Source: an uncultured Bacteroidales bacterium (lineage in GTDB: Bacteria; Bacteroidota; Bacteroidia; Bacteroidales; Bacteroidaceae). Taken from it: a DNA stretch of 49,099 bases. Positions 17,428-26,086 of the stretch are shown here, in pieces. The stretch's first letter is position 1, and every line of letters starts with the position of its first letter. The DNA is taken from contig CACYXI010000033.1 of assembly GCA_902778265.1 (NCBI GenBank), positions 1 to 49,099 on the forward strand. The letters are read 5' to 3'. The notes beneath the pieces were generated by a model, which made no database searches, was not told where the DNA came from, and worked only from the letters and a program-made list of their open reading frames with translations. The translations under genes and the position numbers were made by a program.

Positions 17428-18084
17428 TCACAGATTGGAGTGAGTTGCTTGGGAAGTAGAAGGGATCAGCCCTTTACTGATCAGGAAATTGTCAAGTTTT
17501 TCAACACCCTTCGCCGTACAGATACCGCGCAACAGGGTACATACGAAACTGACAAACACTTCGCGCATATCATACTGGGTGTACTCTTCCTGAGTACGGA
17601 AATTGAAAGAGAACTGACGACCTACCCTACAGATAAACTCATAATTTACCTCTGGACGGAAATACCCTTCCTCTACGCCACGAGCAAAGACTTCCATCGT
17701 TCTCTCAAGATTGGATTTCTCTATATCACGGAACTTCCCCGTAAAGTCAGGATAGAATTTCAAGTCCTTGAAGAACAGAGGATTAGTCTTGGAATAGTTC
17801 TCAGTCTGTATTCTGAAATGCTCAATGATAAGATCCATCACGTCATCGTTCTGTTCCTTGAACTTCTCCATCATAACGCGATGTTCTTCCATTGCAAGCC
17901 TGAGCGTATCAATGAGCAACGCCTCCTTGTTCTGGTAGGTCTCGTAGAGTGTGCGCTTGCTCATCTTCAGCGAAGACGCAAGATCGTCCATCTTCACAGC
18001 ACGAATACCATGAAGACGGAAAGCTTCACGAGCCAAAGGCAATATTGTAGCTTTCAGTTGTTGACGACGATCTAATATCTCCAT
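17428..18084 (-). CDS. TetR/AcrR family transcriptional regulator
   Basis: The 218-residue protein has a TetR DNA-binding domain in residues about 10-57: LPLAREAFRLHGIRAVKMDDLA, then SSLKMSKRTLYETYQNKEALL, the typical helix-turn-helix with the TLY(E/H)YF-like end. The C-terminal ligand-binding half (from about 60) is all-helical and does not show a named subfamily. No efflux or outer-membrane exporter genes sit beside it, and the divergent side (18085-18203) is a repeat followed by the 3' end of the DUF3127 gene, so its target is not obvious. No operator palindrome distinct from the repeats was seen. Confidence 0.92.
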   Translation of the reverse strand: MEILDRRQQLKATILPLAREAFRLHGIRAVKMDDLASSLKMSKRTLYETYQNKEALLIDTLRLAMEEHRVMMEKFKEQNDDVMDLIIEHFRIQTENYSKTNPLFFKDLKFYPDFTGKFRDIEKSNLERTMEVFARGVEEGYFRPEVNYEFICRVGRQFSFNFRTQEEYTQYDMREVFVSFVCTLLRGICTAKGVEKLDNFLISKGLIPSTSQATHSNL

Positions 18085-18102
18085 TTCGAATGCTTTGAAT
18101 GA

Positions 18103-18195
18103 AAAATGAAAAATTATAAAATGAAAAAAATACAGATTAGTTTTTTCCGCGAAAAATGTAACTTGTATTTTTCATTTTTCACTTTTCATTTTCCA
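18103..18195. repeat. Solo J-family inverted repeat
   Basis: GAAAAATGAAAAATTATAAA...AATACAGATTAG faces GTAACTTGTATTTTTCATTT...CACTTTTCATTTTCC. This is the minimal form of an element whose arms elsewhere enclose other repeats (23793, 34262, 36390). Confidence 0.75.
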
Positions 18196-18203
18196 ATTTA
18201 CTT

Positions 18204-18626
18204 TTAGAATGGCAGGTCATCAGTAGCCTCACCTGCGGCAGCCTCCTGCTGTGGAGGAAATGGTGCAGCTGGATTTGCATCAGCGGCAGGAGCAGCAACA
18301 TTCTGCATCATTGGAGCAGCCGCCTGTGGAGCAGGAGCAGCGTTTGGATCAACCTGACGAACATCGAAAGCACGAATGTCAGTAAACCAACGACCATTCC
18401 ACTCATGAGCATCAACGTCGAAAGCAACGAGTACAGTCTGACCTATCTGAATATTGAAACGCTGAAGACGGTCGGCACCGAAAACAGTGAACACCAGATG
18501 ACGTGGGTACTGTCCCTCCTGATACTCAATTACGAACTCCTGTGACTTCCACTCGCCACGGGCGCTAACGCCACTACGCTCAGGAAGAGCTGCTATTACT
18601 TTACCTTGTTTTTGTGATATTTTGAT
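18204..18626 (-). CDS. DUF3127 domain protein with SSB-like acidic tail
   Basis: The core GKVIAALPERSGVSARGEWKS with EFVIEYQEGQYPRHLVFTVFG and GQTVLVAFDVDAHEWNGRWFTDI is DUF3127, an OB-fold-like family common in Bacteroidota. After residue about 95 the sequence becomes Ala/Pro/Gln-rich and ends EATDDLPF, which closely imitates the C-terminal tip of single-stranded-DNA-binding proteins (DDDIPF), the docking site for repair and replication partners. An ssDNA-binding or replication-linked role is inferred from the tail and from the divergent dnaN. No ATG, GTG or TTG is available near the conserved start; the best-fitting initiation codon is ATC at 18626-18624 (giving MKISQKQGKVIAAL), with ATA 18620-18618 as an alternative. 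A TTG at 18734 would overlap dnaN promoter DNA. Confidence 0.85.
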   Translation of the reverse strand: MKISQKQGKVIAALPERSGVSARGEWKSQEFVIEYQEGQYPRHLVFTVFGADRLQRFNIQIGQTVLVAFDVDAHEWNGRWFTDIRAFDVRQVDPNAAPAPQAAAPMMQNVAAPAADANPAAPFPPQQEAAAGEATDDLPF

Positions 18627-18719
18627 TTTATATGCTGTTTTCGTCGGCGAAATTACTAAAATATTTTTAATTTCAATAATTTTATTGGGAATATTTTTCC
18701 AAATAACACAAAAGTTTTG

Positions 18720-18727
18720 TATCTTTG
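18720..18727 (+). promoter_or_regulatory. -7 box of the dnaN promoter
   Basis: TATCTTTG followed by a 56-bp leader to ATG 18784. The -33 position reads TTTC (18696-18699). Confidence 0.65.
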
Positions 18728-18783
18728 TAGGCAATTTAACATATGTTGCATAACAAGAAAACAAAAATAAATCATACAAGACT

Positions 18784-19908
18784 ATGAGATTTTCAATTTC
18801 AAGCACAGCTCTAAGCAGCAAACTAAACATTCTGAGCAAAGTTATCAGTCCGAAGAATAGCATCAGCATTCTCGAGTGTTTCCTCTTTGAGGTGCAGGAC
18901 GGAAAACTCATTCTTACTGCCTCAGACAATGCTAATATGATGAAATGCACCGTTGACCTAAACGAATACGACATCAACGGATCATTCTGCGTACCTAACA
19001 AGATTATGCTCGTTTCTATCAAAGAACTTGCAGACCAGCCTCTCGTCTTTGACGTGAATATGGACGACTATAGCATCCAGATGAGTTACCTCAACGGATC
19101 ATATAAGATTTTCGGTCAGAATGCCGACGAATACCCACGCCTCAAGGGACTTGAGGGCGAGGCTACTTCAATAACAGTACCTTCCGAGGTTCTTGCCAAC
19201 AACATCAACCGCACAATCTTTGCAACAGCACAGGATGAGTTGAGAATGGTGATGAACGGTCTGTACTTCGACCTTAAGGAGGACTATATGGCTATCGTTG
19301 CATCCGACGGTCACAAGCTCGTAAGAAACCGCATCTACAGTTGCAAGACTGAGATTCCTGCATCCTTCATCCTTCCAAAGAAGCCTGCAAACCTTCTCCG
19401 CACAGTACTTGGTTCTGACGGTTCAGACGTTACCATCAGCTTCAACCAGACCAACGCAGAGATCCACTTCTCTGACGGATTGCTTTCTTGCCGACTCATC
19501 GAAGGCAGATACCCTAACTACAATAGCGTTATCCCACAGGACAATCCTAACACCCTGACACTCGACCGCAAGGCCCTCATCAGCGCAATGCGAAGAGTAA
19601 TGCCATTCGCAAGCGAGAGCACACAGCTTATAAAGCTTCGTCTGGAATACAACACCCTTGAGATCAATGCAGAGGATCACGACTTCGCTACAAGTGCACG
19701 CGAGACAATAGCATGTGAGTATGGCGGTATGCCTATGAGCATCGGTTTCAAGGGCGGAGCACTCTACGAGATCTGCAACAACATAGCTTCTGACGACATC
19801 GTGATAGAGCTTGCCGATCCAGGCAGGGCTGGTCTTATCAGTCCGGCAGAGCAGCCAGAGGGTGAGGATATTCTTATGTTGATCATGCCAATGCTTATTA
19901 ACGAATAA
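18784..19908 (+). CDS. dnaN: DNA polymerase III subunit beta (sliding clamp)
   Basis: The 374-residue protein is full length for DnaN. It has three clamp domains: MRFSISSTALSSKLNILSKVIS starts the first, LANNINRTIFATAQDELRMVMNGLYFDL the second, ALISAMRRVMPFAS the third, and it ends LMLIMPMLINE, the usual MP(M/R)x C-terminus. It tethers the replicative polymerase and recruits partners carrying clamp-binding motifs. It is followed after only 6 bp by an exonuclease gene, so the two are co-transcribed. The gene has its own -7 box and is divergent from the DUF3127 gene. Confidence 0.98.
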   Translation: MRFSISSTALSSKLNILSKVISPKNSISILECFLFEVQDGKLILTASDNANMMKCTVDLNEYDINGSFCVPNKIMLVSIKELADQPLVFDVNMDDYSIQMSYLNGSYKIFGQNADEYPRLKGLEGEATSITVPSEVLANNINRTIFATAQDELRMVMNGLYFDLKEDYMAIVASDGHKLVRNRIYSCKTEIPASFILPKKPANLLRTVLGSDGSDVTISFNQTNAEIHFSDGLLSCRLIEGRYPNYNSVIPQDNPNTLTLDRKALISAMRRVMPFASESTQLIKLRLEYNTLEINAEDHDFATSARETIACEYGGMPMSIGFKGGALYEICNNIASDDIVIELADPGRAGLISPAEQPEGEDILMLIMPMLINE

Positions 19909-19914
19909 TCAGGA

Positions 19915-20775
19915 ATGAAACTGAACTTGACAAAGCCTCTCATCATCTTTGATCTTGAGACAACAGGACTGGACATCAGCAAGGATCGCATCATCCAGAT
20001 TTCATACATCAAGGCTATGCCCGATGGCACAGAGAAACGTGCGAACTACATGGTAAACCCAGAATGCAAGCTACCTGCCATCATCACCGAACTGACAAGC
20101 ATCACCAACGAGATGCTTGCCGACAAGCCTACTTTTAAGGAACTTGCCGGTACGCTCGTCAAGGATTTTGAGGGTTGCGACTTCGCAGGCTTCAACTCCA
20201 ACAGATTCGACGTGCCTATGCTTGCAGAAGAATTGCTTCGCGCAGGTCAGTCGTTCGATTTCTCTAAGTGCCGACTCATCGACGCACAGGCTATCTTCCA
20301 TAAAATGGAGCGCCGTAATCTTGCAGCCGCCTATAAGTTCTACTGCGGAAGAAAGATGGAAGATGACTTCCAGGCTCACCTCGCAGATCAGGACACAGAG
20401 GCTACATGGCGAGTGCTTCAGGCACAGCTCGACATGTATGCTCCCGACAAGCAGGAAGAGGAAGAGCGCCGATTGGAGAACGATATGGACGTGCTCAACG
20501 AGTTCTCACGCCAGAATGACAACGTGGATTTCGCTGGTAGATTGGTGTGGGGCGACTTGAAAGGTCCTGACGGCAAGCCTCTCGTTGACAAAAACGGTAA
20601 GCCACGCAAGCAAGAGGTGTTCAACTTCGGCAAATACAAAGGCATGGCCGTTGCCGATGTCCTTCGTCGTGATCCAGGCTATTACTCTTGGATGATAAAC
20701 GGCGACTTCCCGCTTGAGACCAAGCAATGGATGACAAGGATAAAGATGCGCGAGATCTATACTGTAAAGAATTGA
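19915..20775 (+). CDS. DnaQ-like 3'-5' exonuclease with ExoX-like C-terminal domain
   Basis: The 286-residue protein has a complete DEDDh exonuclease site: D13 and E15 in FDLETTG, D99 in SNRFDVPML, H155 and D160 in HLADQD. The C-terminal region KQEVFNFGKYKGMAVADVL with RRDPGYYSWMINGDFP is the ExoX-like C-terminal zinc-ribbon-adjacent motif often fused to such nucleases. A linker of charged residues (KQEEEERRLENDMDVLNEF) lies between. With dnaN directly upstream (6-bp gap), a proofreading or repair role at the clamp is likely. In related genomes this gene is commonly followed by coaBC; here a B-family repeat comes next instead. Confidence 0.92.
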   Translation: MKLNLTKPLIIFDLETTGLDISKDRIIQISYIKAMPDGTEKRANYMVNPECKLPAIITELTSITNEMLADKPTFKELAGTLVKDFEGCDFAGFNSNRFDVPMLAEELLRAGQSFDFSKCRLIDAQAIFHKMERRNLAAAYKFYCGRKMEDDFQAHLADQDTEATWRVLQAQLDMYAPDKQEEEERRLENDMDVLNEFSRQNDNVDFAGRLVWGDLKGPDGKPLVDKNGKPRKQEVFNFGKYKGMAVADVLRRDPGYYSWMINGDFPLETKQWMTRIKMREIYTVKN

Positions 20776-20850
20776 CGAAGTAAAATACAAAAACAATAAA
20801 AACAGGAAAAATAAATCACGCAAGATATAAGCTAATGCACAGAATAATTT

Positions 20851-21022
20851 TTATAATCAAGAATTAGAGAATTTGAGATTTTTGAATTAATGCGAAAGAG
20901 AGAAGGTTTGCTACATACGTAGCATTGGGAATAGCCGTGATTGGCAGTAGCGTGAGCTACACTTCTCTAATTCTATTAAATTCAAAAAGAAAAAAACTCT
21001 AATTCTTTAATTCTTGATTATA
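20851..21022. repeat. B-family element
   Basis: The ends are ATAATCAAGAATTAGAGAAT and CTTTAATTCTTGATTATAA. Inside are GAATTAATGCGAAAGAGAGA and two small hairpins around CTACATACGTAG and GTAGCGTGAGCTAC. Other copies are 26841, 36485, 40299 and 41506. The rest of 20776-21157 holds a small inverted repeat of AACGAATTTAACG type (21050-21105) and no gene. Confidence 0.85.
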
Positions 21023-21157
21023 AAAATAAATTTGATCACATACTTAGAACAACGAATTTAACGAATTTATCGAATTTCGTTTTAATTCGTTTAATTCGTT
21101 GTTGAGATTGCACATCGAGCGTGTTTTTATGGTTTTTGTTATACCCACAAGTGAAGG

Positions 21158-22111
21158 TTGAATAAAGAATTAAAAGTGCGTTTCAATACACATCATAATA
21201 CAATCACTATCCGTACCATCGCAGTCATTGCGATGGTATGGTTGTGTAATGCCTTTTCGTGTGCTCAGGAGTTCAAGGCTAAGTTCACCATAAACCATAG
21301 TGCCGTTCAGATAGCCGATCAAGGCATCTTCGACAAGCTGAAGGAAACGTTGGAGGAGTTCTTCAACAACCGCCAATGGACCAACCTCCAGTTCAAGGAG
21401 AACGAGCGCATCACGGCGAACTTCAACCTCAAGATACAGAAATTCTCACAAGAGACCAACACGTGGGGATGCGTTGCTACCATTCAGGCCATCCGCCCTG
21501 TGTATAACAGCAGCTACACCACTACAATCTATAACAATACTGACCAGAACTTCGATTTCCAGTTCTCGCAGTTTGACCAGATTGAGTTCAATGAAGAGAC
21601 CATCGACAATCAGTTGACCGCTCTCCTCGCCTACTATGCCTATCTCCTTATCGGACTTGACCTCGACACATTCTCACCTAACGGTGGCGAGGAGGTTCTG
21701 CAACGCTGTATGAACCTCACCAATAACGCGCAGAATCTCGACTACCCAGGTTGGAAAGCTTTCGACAACAGCAGGAACCGATTCGCCATAATCAACGACT
21801 ACCTTGACGGCGCTATGGCTCCTTTCCGCCAGTTGCAGTACAACTACTACCGCAAAGGACTTGACGAGATGGCAAACAACGTAGAACGTGGTCGCACCGA
21901 GATAACGACCGCCATAGAGGAAAACCTGAAGAAAGCGCACGAAGACCGTCCGCTCTCCATGCTTCCACAGATATGGACCGACTATAAGAAAGAAGAGATA
22001 GCCAACATCTACAAAGGCAAGGGTACACAGAAAGAGAAAGAATCGGTCTATGACATTCTCTTCAGTATCAATGCCTCACAAAACAATACGTGGGAGAAGA
22101 TAAAACAATAG
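21158..22111 (+). CDS. DUF4835 family periplasmic protein
   Basis: The 317-residue protein matches DUF4835: a signal peptide ending in FSCAQ, then FKAKFTINHSAVQ, FFNNRQWTNLQFKENERI, TNTWGCVATIQAIRPVYNSSYTTT, and YYAYLLIGLDLDTFSPNGG followed by NAQNLDYPGWKAFD. The family sits next to recN in Bacteroidota; its function is unknown. The coding frame begins with TTG at 21158; GTG at 21176 (VRFNTHH) also gives a reasonable signal peptide, while ATG at residue 26 would cut into it. recN starts 4 bp after the stop, so they form one transcript. Confidence 0.88.
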   Translation: MNKELKVRFNTHHNTITIRTIAVIAMVWLCNAFSCAQEFKAKFTINHSAVQIADQGIFDKLKETLEEFFNNRQWTNLQFKENERITANFNLKIQKFSQETNTWGCVATIQAIRPVYNSSYTTTIYNNTDQNFDFQFSQFDQIEFNEETIDNQLTALLAYYAYLLIGLDLDTFSPNGGEEVLQRCMNLTNNAQNLDYPGWKAFDNSRNRFAIINDYLDGAMAPFRQLQYNYYRKGLDEMANNVERGRTEITTAIEENLKKAHEDRPLSMLPQIWTDYKKEEIANIYKGKGTQKEKESVYDILFSINASQNNTWEKIKQ

Positions 22112-22115
22112 TTCA

Positions 22116-23792
22116 ATGCTTAAAGAATTACATATCAGGAATTTCGCTCTTATCGACCGACTCGACATCGACTTCGAGTCAGGTTTCTCCGTCATCACAG
22201 GTGAGACGGGTGCAGGTAAGAGTATAGTGCTTGGTGCCATCGGACTGCTCATGGGACAGCGTGCCGATACAAAGGCAATAAAGACTGGCGAACAGAAATG
22301 TAGCATTGAGGCTCATTTCAATCTCTCTGCCTACGATATGCAGGAATGGTTTGATGGGAATGAGATTGACTTCGATGCCGACGACTGCATCATCCGTCGC
22401 GAACTGACCGCATCGGGTAAGAGTCGCGGATTCATCAACGACACACCTGCCACAGTTCATCAGATGAAGGAACTGGGCGAGATGCTTATGGACGTTCATT
22501 CACAGCATCAGAACCTCCTGTTACAAAAGGAAGATTTCCAACTTAATACCGTTGACATCATCGCCAACAACACCAAGGAACGCGATGAATACGTCAAGGC
22601 ATTCCGTGAACTCCATGCAGCAGAAAAGACTCTTGCCGAACTCAAGGCCAGCATTTCATCCAATCAGAAGAACGAGGAGTTCATGCGCTTCCAGTTAGAC
22701 GAACTGACTGCCGCCAACCTCGTAGATGGCGAACAGGAAGAACTGGAACAGGAACAGGAGAGCGCATCGCACACAGAAGACATCAAGTCTGCCCTTTATG
22801 AAGCCGATACCCTTCTTAATGGCGACAACAACGACATCATCAGCAACTTGAAGCAGGTATGTAGCAGTATCGACAGCATCACGAGCGTGTTCCCACAGGT
22901 TAACGAGCTGTCCGAAAGACTGGAGAGCGCCTACATCGAGATCAAGGATATTGCCTCTGACATCAGCAACTCCCTTGATGATGTGGAGTTCGATCCTGCA
23001 AGACTTGAATACATCAATAGCCGTCTCGACACTTTCTATTCTCTCGAAAAGAAATATCAAAAGGATTCTATCGCAGAGCTGATAGAAGAGCGTGACCGTC
23101 TGCAACAGGCTATTGACGCAATAGATAATTCAGATGAGGAACTGAAAGAGCAGACCGCCAAGGTGGCTGCTCTCCAGAAGAAAGCCCAGCAGCTTGCCGA
23201 TGTTCTTACCAAGACACGCACCAAGGCTGCAAAGACCGTAGAAGAGGAGATCCACAAGCGACTCACGGCACTCGGTATGCCTAACGTACAGTTTGCCGTA
23301 GAGCTTACCACGAACAAAGCCAACGACTCAACGCATCTGACCAAAGACGGTCAGGATAAGATCGCGTTCATGTTCTCGGCCAACAAGGGTATGGCTTTAC
23401 GCCCAGTCTCTCAGGTGGCATCTGGCGGTGAGATCGCCCGTGTCATGCTCTCTCTGAAGGCTATGATTAGCGGTGCCGTGAAGCTCCCAACCATCATCTT
23501 CGATGAGATTGACACAGGCGTGAGCGGTAAGATTGCCGAGAAGATGGCTGATATTATGAAGGAGATGGGCGAAGCCAACCGTCAGGTTATCAGCATCACG
23601 CATCTTCCACAGATAGCATCCAAGGGTTCTTTCCACTATAAGGTGGAGAAACACGACACGGGCAACGGCACAACCTCCCTTATGCGCCGTCTCAGCGAAG
23701 AAGAGCGTATTCACGAAATCGCCCAGATGCTGAGTGGTGAGAACATCACGGATGCCGCACTCACCAATGCCCGCGAACTATTAAAGAAATAA
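22116..23792 (+). CDS. recN: DNA repair protein RecN
   Basis: RecN is an SMC-like ATPase acting in double-strand-break repair. The 558 residues include MLKELHIRNFALIDRLDIDF, Walker A GETGAGKS (29-36), a long coiled coil (about 150-370, with KNEEFMRFQLDELTAANL at its start), the ABC signature VASGGEIARVMLSLK and Walker B PTIIFDEIDTGVSG, then the H-loop SITHLPQIAS. The frame is intact. It follows DUF4835 by 4 bp. No second gene of the usual downstream set (rlmB/TrmH) is present; a J/G composite repeat follows. Confidence 0.97.
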   Translation: MLKELHIRNFALIDRLDIDFESGFSVITGETGAGKSIVLGAIGLLMGQRADTKAIKTGEQKCSIEAHFNLSAYDMQEWFDGNEIDFDADDCIIRRELTASGKSRGFINDTPATVHQMKELGEMLMDVHSQHQNLLLQKEDFQLNTVDIIANNTKERDEYVKAFRELHAAEKTLAELKASISSNQKNEEFMRFQLDELTAANLVDGEQEELEQEQESASHTEDIKSALYEADTLLNGDNNDIISNLKQVCSSIDSITSVFPQVNELSERLESAYIEIKDIASDISNSLDDVEFDPARLEYINSRLDTFYSLEKKYQKDSIAELIEERDRLQQAIDAIDNSDEELKEQTAKVAALQKKAQQLADVLTKTRTKAAKTVEEEIHKRLTALGMPNVQFAVELTTNKANDSTHLTKDGQDKIAFMFSANKGMALRPVSQVASGGEIARVMLSLKAMISGAVKLPTIIFDEIDTGVSGKIAEKMADIMKEMGEANRQVISITHLPQIASKGSFHYKVEKHDTGNGTTSLMRRLSEEERIHEIAQMLSGENITDAALTNARELLKK

Positions 23793-24180
23793 ATGAAAAA
23801 TGAAAAGTGAAAAATTATAAAATAGCGTCAGTTCGGCGAATTCAAGACTGAGAGGGCTGAAAGCCCGATACCTAACAGGGCAGTCCGTAAGGGCTGTTAT
23901 TAGGTAGATGCATGATTAATGGAGCGCTGTAAGTGCGACACCTAATAAATATAATAGATGTCGGTCCTACAGACCTCATCCCTCTAATATCGGCAAATAT
24001 AACAGCCCTTACGGACTGCCCTGTTAGGTAGCGCTCCTTCAGAGCTCATTCAACCACATGATAATCATTAATCAACTGAAGAAATTCGTCGAACTCACGT
24101 TAAAATACAGATTAGTCTCTAACACGCGAAAAAAGGTAACTTGTATTTTTCATTTTTAATTTTTCATTTTTCACTTAAAA
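23793..24180. repeat. J-family arms enclosing a G-family hairpin array
   Basis: The outer arms are AAATGAAAAATGAAAAGTG at 23793 and TATTTTTCATTTTTAATTTT...CACTT at 24142-24176. The inside (23848-24050) has a long inverted pair, CCTAACAGGGCAGTCCGTAA and its complement TTACGGACTGCCCTGTTAGG (24011-24030), plus small stems around GTCGGTCCTACAGACC. No gene is present. The second G copy is 45290-45490. Confidence 0.8.
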
Positions 24181-24189
24181 ATCTCTATA

Positions 24190-25914
24190 ATGAAGAAAAT
24201 ATCTAAAATACTATCTAAAAAATTCCCCCTTGGGGGGATAGGGGGCTTTCTCTTACTCCTTGCTCTCTTCCCTCTCCCTTCTATGGCACAGTCTTCAGCC
24301 GTAAAGAAAGCAGCAAAGAGCATGTTCAAGCTCACCACATTCGATGCTAACGGTAATCTGCTCCACACAGGCTATGGTGCATTCGTTGATGCCGACGGCA
24401 CCTGCCTAGCCAACTGGGAGGCATTTATTGGAGCCTCCAAAGCCAACATTATTGATGCACAGGGAAGAAAGTACGATGTGGACTGTCTGATAGGTGCCAA
24501 CGAGATCTATAACGTGTCAAAGTTCAAGGTCGTGGTTCCTGCCGAAAAGAAAATGGCTATCACTCCTATCACCATAGCACAGACAAAGATTGATGCCGGC
24601 GGTGAGAGTTGGCTTATTGAATACGACATCAAGGCTCCTGCAATCAAGAAATATCAGCCTACAAAGGTGGAGTCTTTCCAGAACGATCTGCCATACTACA
24701 TCTACGAGCAGACAGCAGCCGACGAACTGGCTGGCTCTCCTTTCCTTAACAGCAACGGCGAACTGCTCGGACTCATGCAGCCTGCCAAGAAGCGCACGGA
24801 CATCTATTGCCCAAGTGCTCAATACGCTATGTCAATGACCGTAAGCGGTTTCACAGCCAAGCAGGCTACTATGCGCCTCACACAGATGCGTGTTGCACTT
24901 CCCGACGACTACGACCAAGCCGTTGTTGCCCTCTTCATGAATCAGGGTAATGAAACCAACGATAACATCATTGGTATGGCCGACGAGTTTATCGGCAAGT
25001 TCCCTACCGCCTCTGAGGGCTATAACACAAAGGCTATCCACCTCTCAAACAAGAATCAGTTTGCCGATGCAGCCAAGGTGATGGAAGAAGCCATTGAGAA
25101 ATGCGAGAAGAAGGACGAGGCTCATTTCGACTACTCAAAGCTCATCTTTAACAAGATTCTTTACAGCAACGACAGCACCTATACCGACTGGACTCTCGAC
25201 AAGGCTGTTTCCGAGGCCGATGCCGCTATGGCAGTAAATCCACTTCCAGTATATAACCTCCACAAGGGTAAGATTCTCTACACCGACAAGAAATACGATG
25301 ATGCCTACAACATCTTCATCGATGTATCAAAGACAAATATGCGTAGCGCCGAGTGTTTCTACAACGCTTCCCTTTGTCTTCAGGCAAACAACGCTCCACA
25401 GGAGAAGATTCTCGAAATGCTCGATAGCGCGGTGGCTTGTTTCTCTCAGCCTTACAAGCAGGATGCCGCTCCTTATCTCATGATCCGAGGCAAATTCCAT
25501 GATGATCACGGAATGTACCGCAAGGCAGCCATCGACTATGATGCCTACGAAAAGATTATGGGACAGCTCCTCAACAGCAATTTCTTCTACCTCAAGGAGC
25601 AGGCAGAACTTAAGGCAAAGCTCTACCAGCCAGCCCTCATAGATATTGACAAAGCCATTTCCCTTTCTCCTAACGAGCAGCTCTACTATGCCGAAAAGGC
25701 TATGCTTCAGGTTAGGGTGAACCAGATTGATGAGGGTAAGGCAACCGCCCAGCTCTGCATGACTCGCTTCCCTGACTATGGCGAAGGTCATGCCGTCTAT
25801 GGTCTCGCCCAGATTCTCCAGGGCAAGAAGAAAGAAGGTCTCACCAATCTTCAGAAAGCCAAGGAACTCGGATCAGAAATGGCTGGCACGCTTATTGAGA
25901 AATACTCGAAGTAA
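24190..25914 (+). CDS. Secreted trypsin-fold (catalytically dead) and TPR protein
   Basis: Residues about 35-205 follow the layout of HtrA-like serine proteases: AAKSMFKLTTFDANGNLLHT, GYGAFVDADGTCLANWEAF and ELAGSPFLNSNGELLGL. All three catalytic positions are gone: the TNYHVV-type His is E76 (ANWEAF), the active-site Ser of GNSGSP is A181 (ELAGSP), and the Asp region reads YNVSKFKV. From about 255 onward TPR-like helical pairs cover the rest (AEEAIEKC-like, PVYNLHKGKILYTDKKYDDA, PNEQLYYAEKAMLQVRVNQI). A signal peptide is present (cleavage near SMAQ, 34). Its n-region contains KKFPLGGIGGF, the translation of a G-rich repeat (24225-24245). It may be an envelope scaffold or chaperone; substrates are unknown. 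Confidence 0.8.
   Translation: MKKISKILSKKFPLGGIGGFLLLLALFPLPSMAQSSAVKKAAKSMFKLTTFDANGNLLHTGYGAFVDADGTCLANWEAFIGASKANIIDAQGRKYDVDCLIGANEIYNVSKFKVVVPAEKKMAITPITIAQTKIDAGGESWLIEYDIKAPAIKKYQPTKVESFQNDLPYYIYEQTAADELAGSPFLNSNGELLGLMQPAKKRTDIYCPSAQYAMSMTVSGFTAKQATMRLTQMRVALPDDYDQAVVALFMNQGNETNDNIIGMADEFIGKFPTASEGYNTKAIHLSNKNQFADAAKVMEEAIEKCEKKDEAHFDYSKLIFNKILYSNDSTYTDWTLDKAVSEADAAMAVNPLPVYNLHKGKILYTDKKYDDAYNIFIDVSKTNMRSAECFYNASLCLQANNAPQEKILEMLDSAVACFSQPYKQDAAPYLMIRGKFHDDHGMYRKAAIDYDAYEKIMGQLLNSNFFYLKEQAELKAKLYQPALIDIDKAISLSPNEQLYYAEKAMLQVRVNQIDEGKATAQLCMTRFPDYGEGHAVYGLAQILQGKKKEGLTNLQKAKELGSEMAGTLIEKYSK
24225..24245. repeat. G-rich repeat inside a signal-peptide coding region
   Basis: A C5-TT-G6-ATA-G5 stretch, like the palindromic G-rich ends of A elements, encodes FPLGGIGG within the signal peptide of the 24190 gene. 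Confidence 0.7.
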
Positions 25915-25920
25915 ATTATA

Positions 25921-26070
25921 GAAGTATTAAGGAGTACAAGAAGTACAAGGAGTAACGCTCCTATCGTCGCTTAAGGAGTACAAGACGATAGTCTTTATCG
26001 CTTGAAATATTAAACGTTTTTACTATCGTCTTGTACTCCTTATTACTCCTTGTACTCCTTGAACTCCAAC
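25921..26070. repeat. Inverted-repeat element, second copy of the TACTCCTTATTACTCC type
   Basis: AAGGAGTACAAGAAGTACAAG and GGAGTACAAGACGATAG face ACTATCGTCTTGTACTCCTT and ATTACTCCTTGTACTCC. It ends 17 bp before the engB ATG, so it is probably in the engB leader. Confidence 0.85.
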
Positions 26071-26086
26071 AAATAAAACATAACTC

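Noticed and set aside
17413-18075. 220-codon frame on plus opposite the TetR gene
   Set aside because: The minus-strand frame has a clear TetR domain, while the plus frame shows no domain and starts inside a repeat.
18627-19022. Upstream extension of the DUF3127 frame on minus, to an ATG at 19022
   Set aside because: It would run antisense through the start of dnaN and its promoter, and the added residues are unlike the family.
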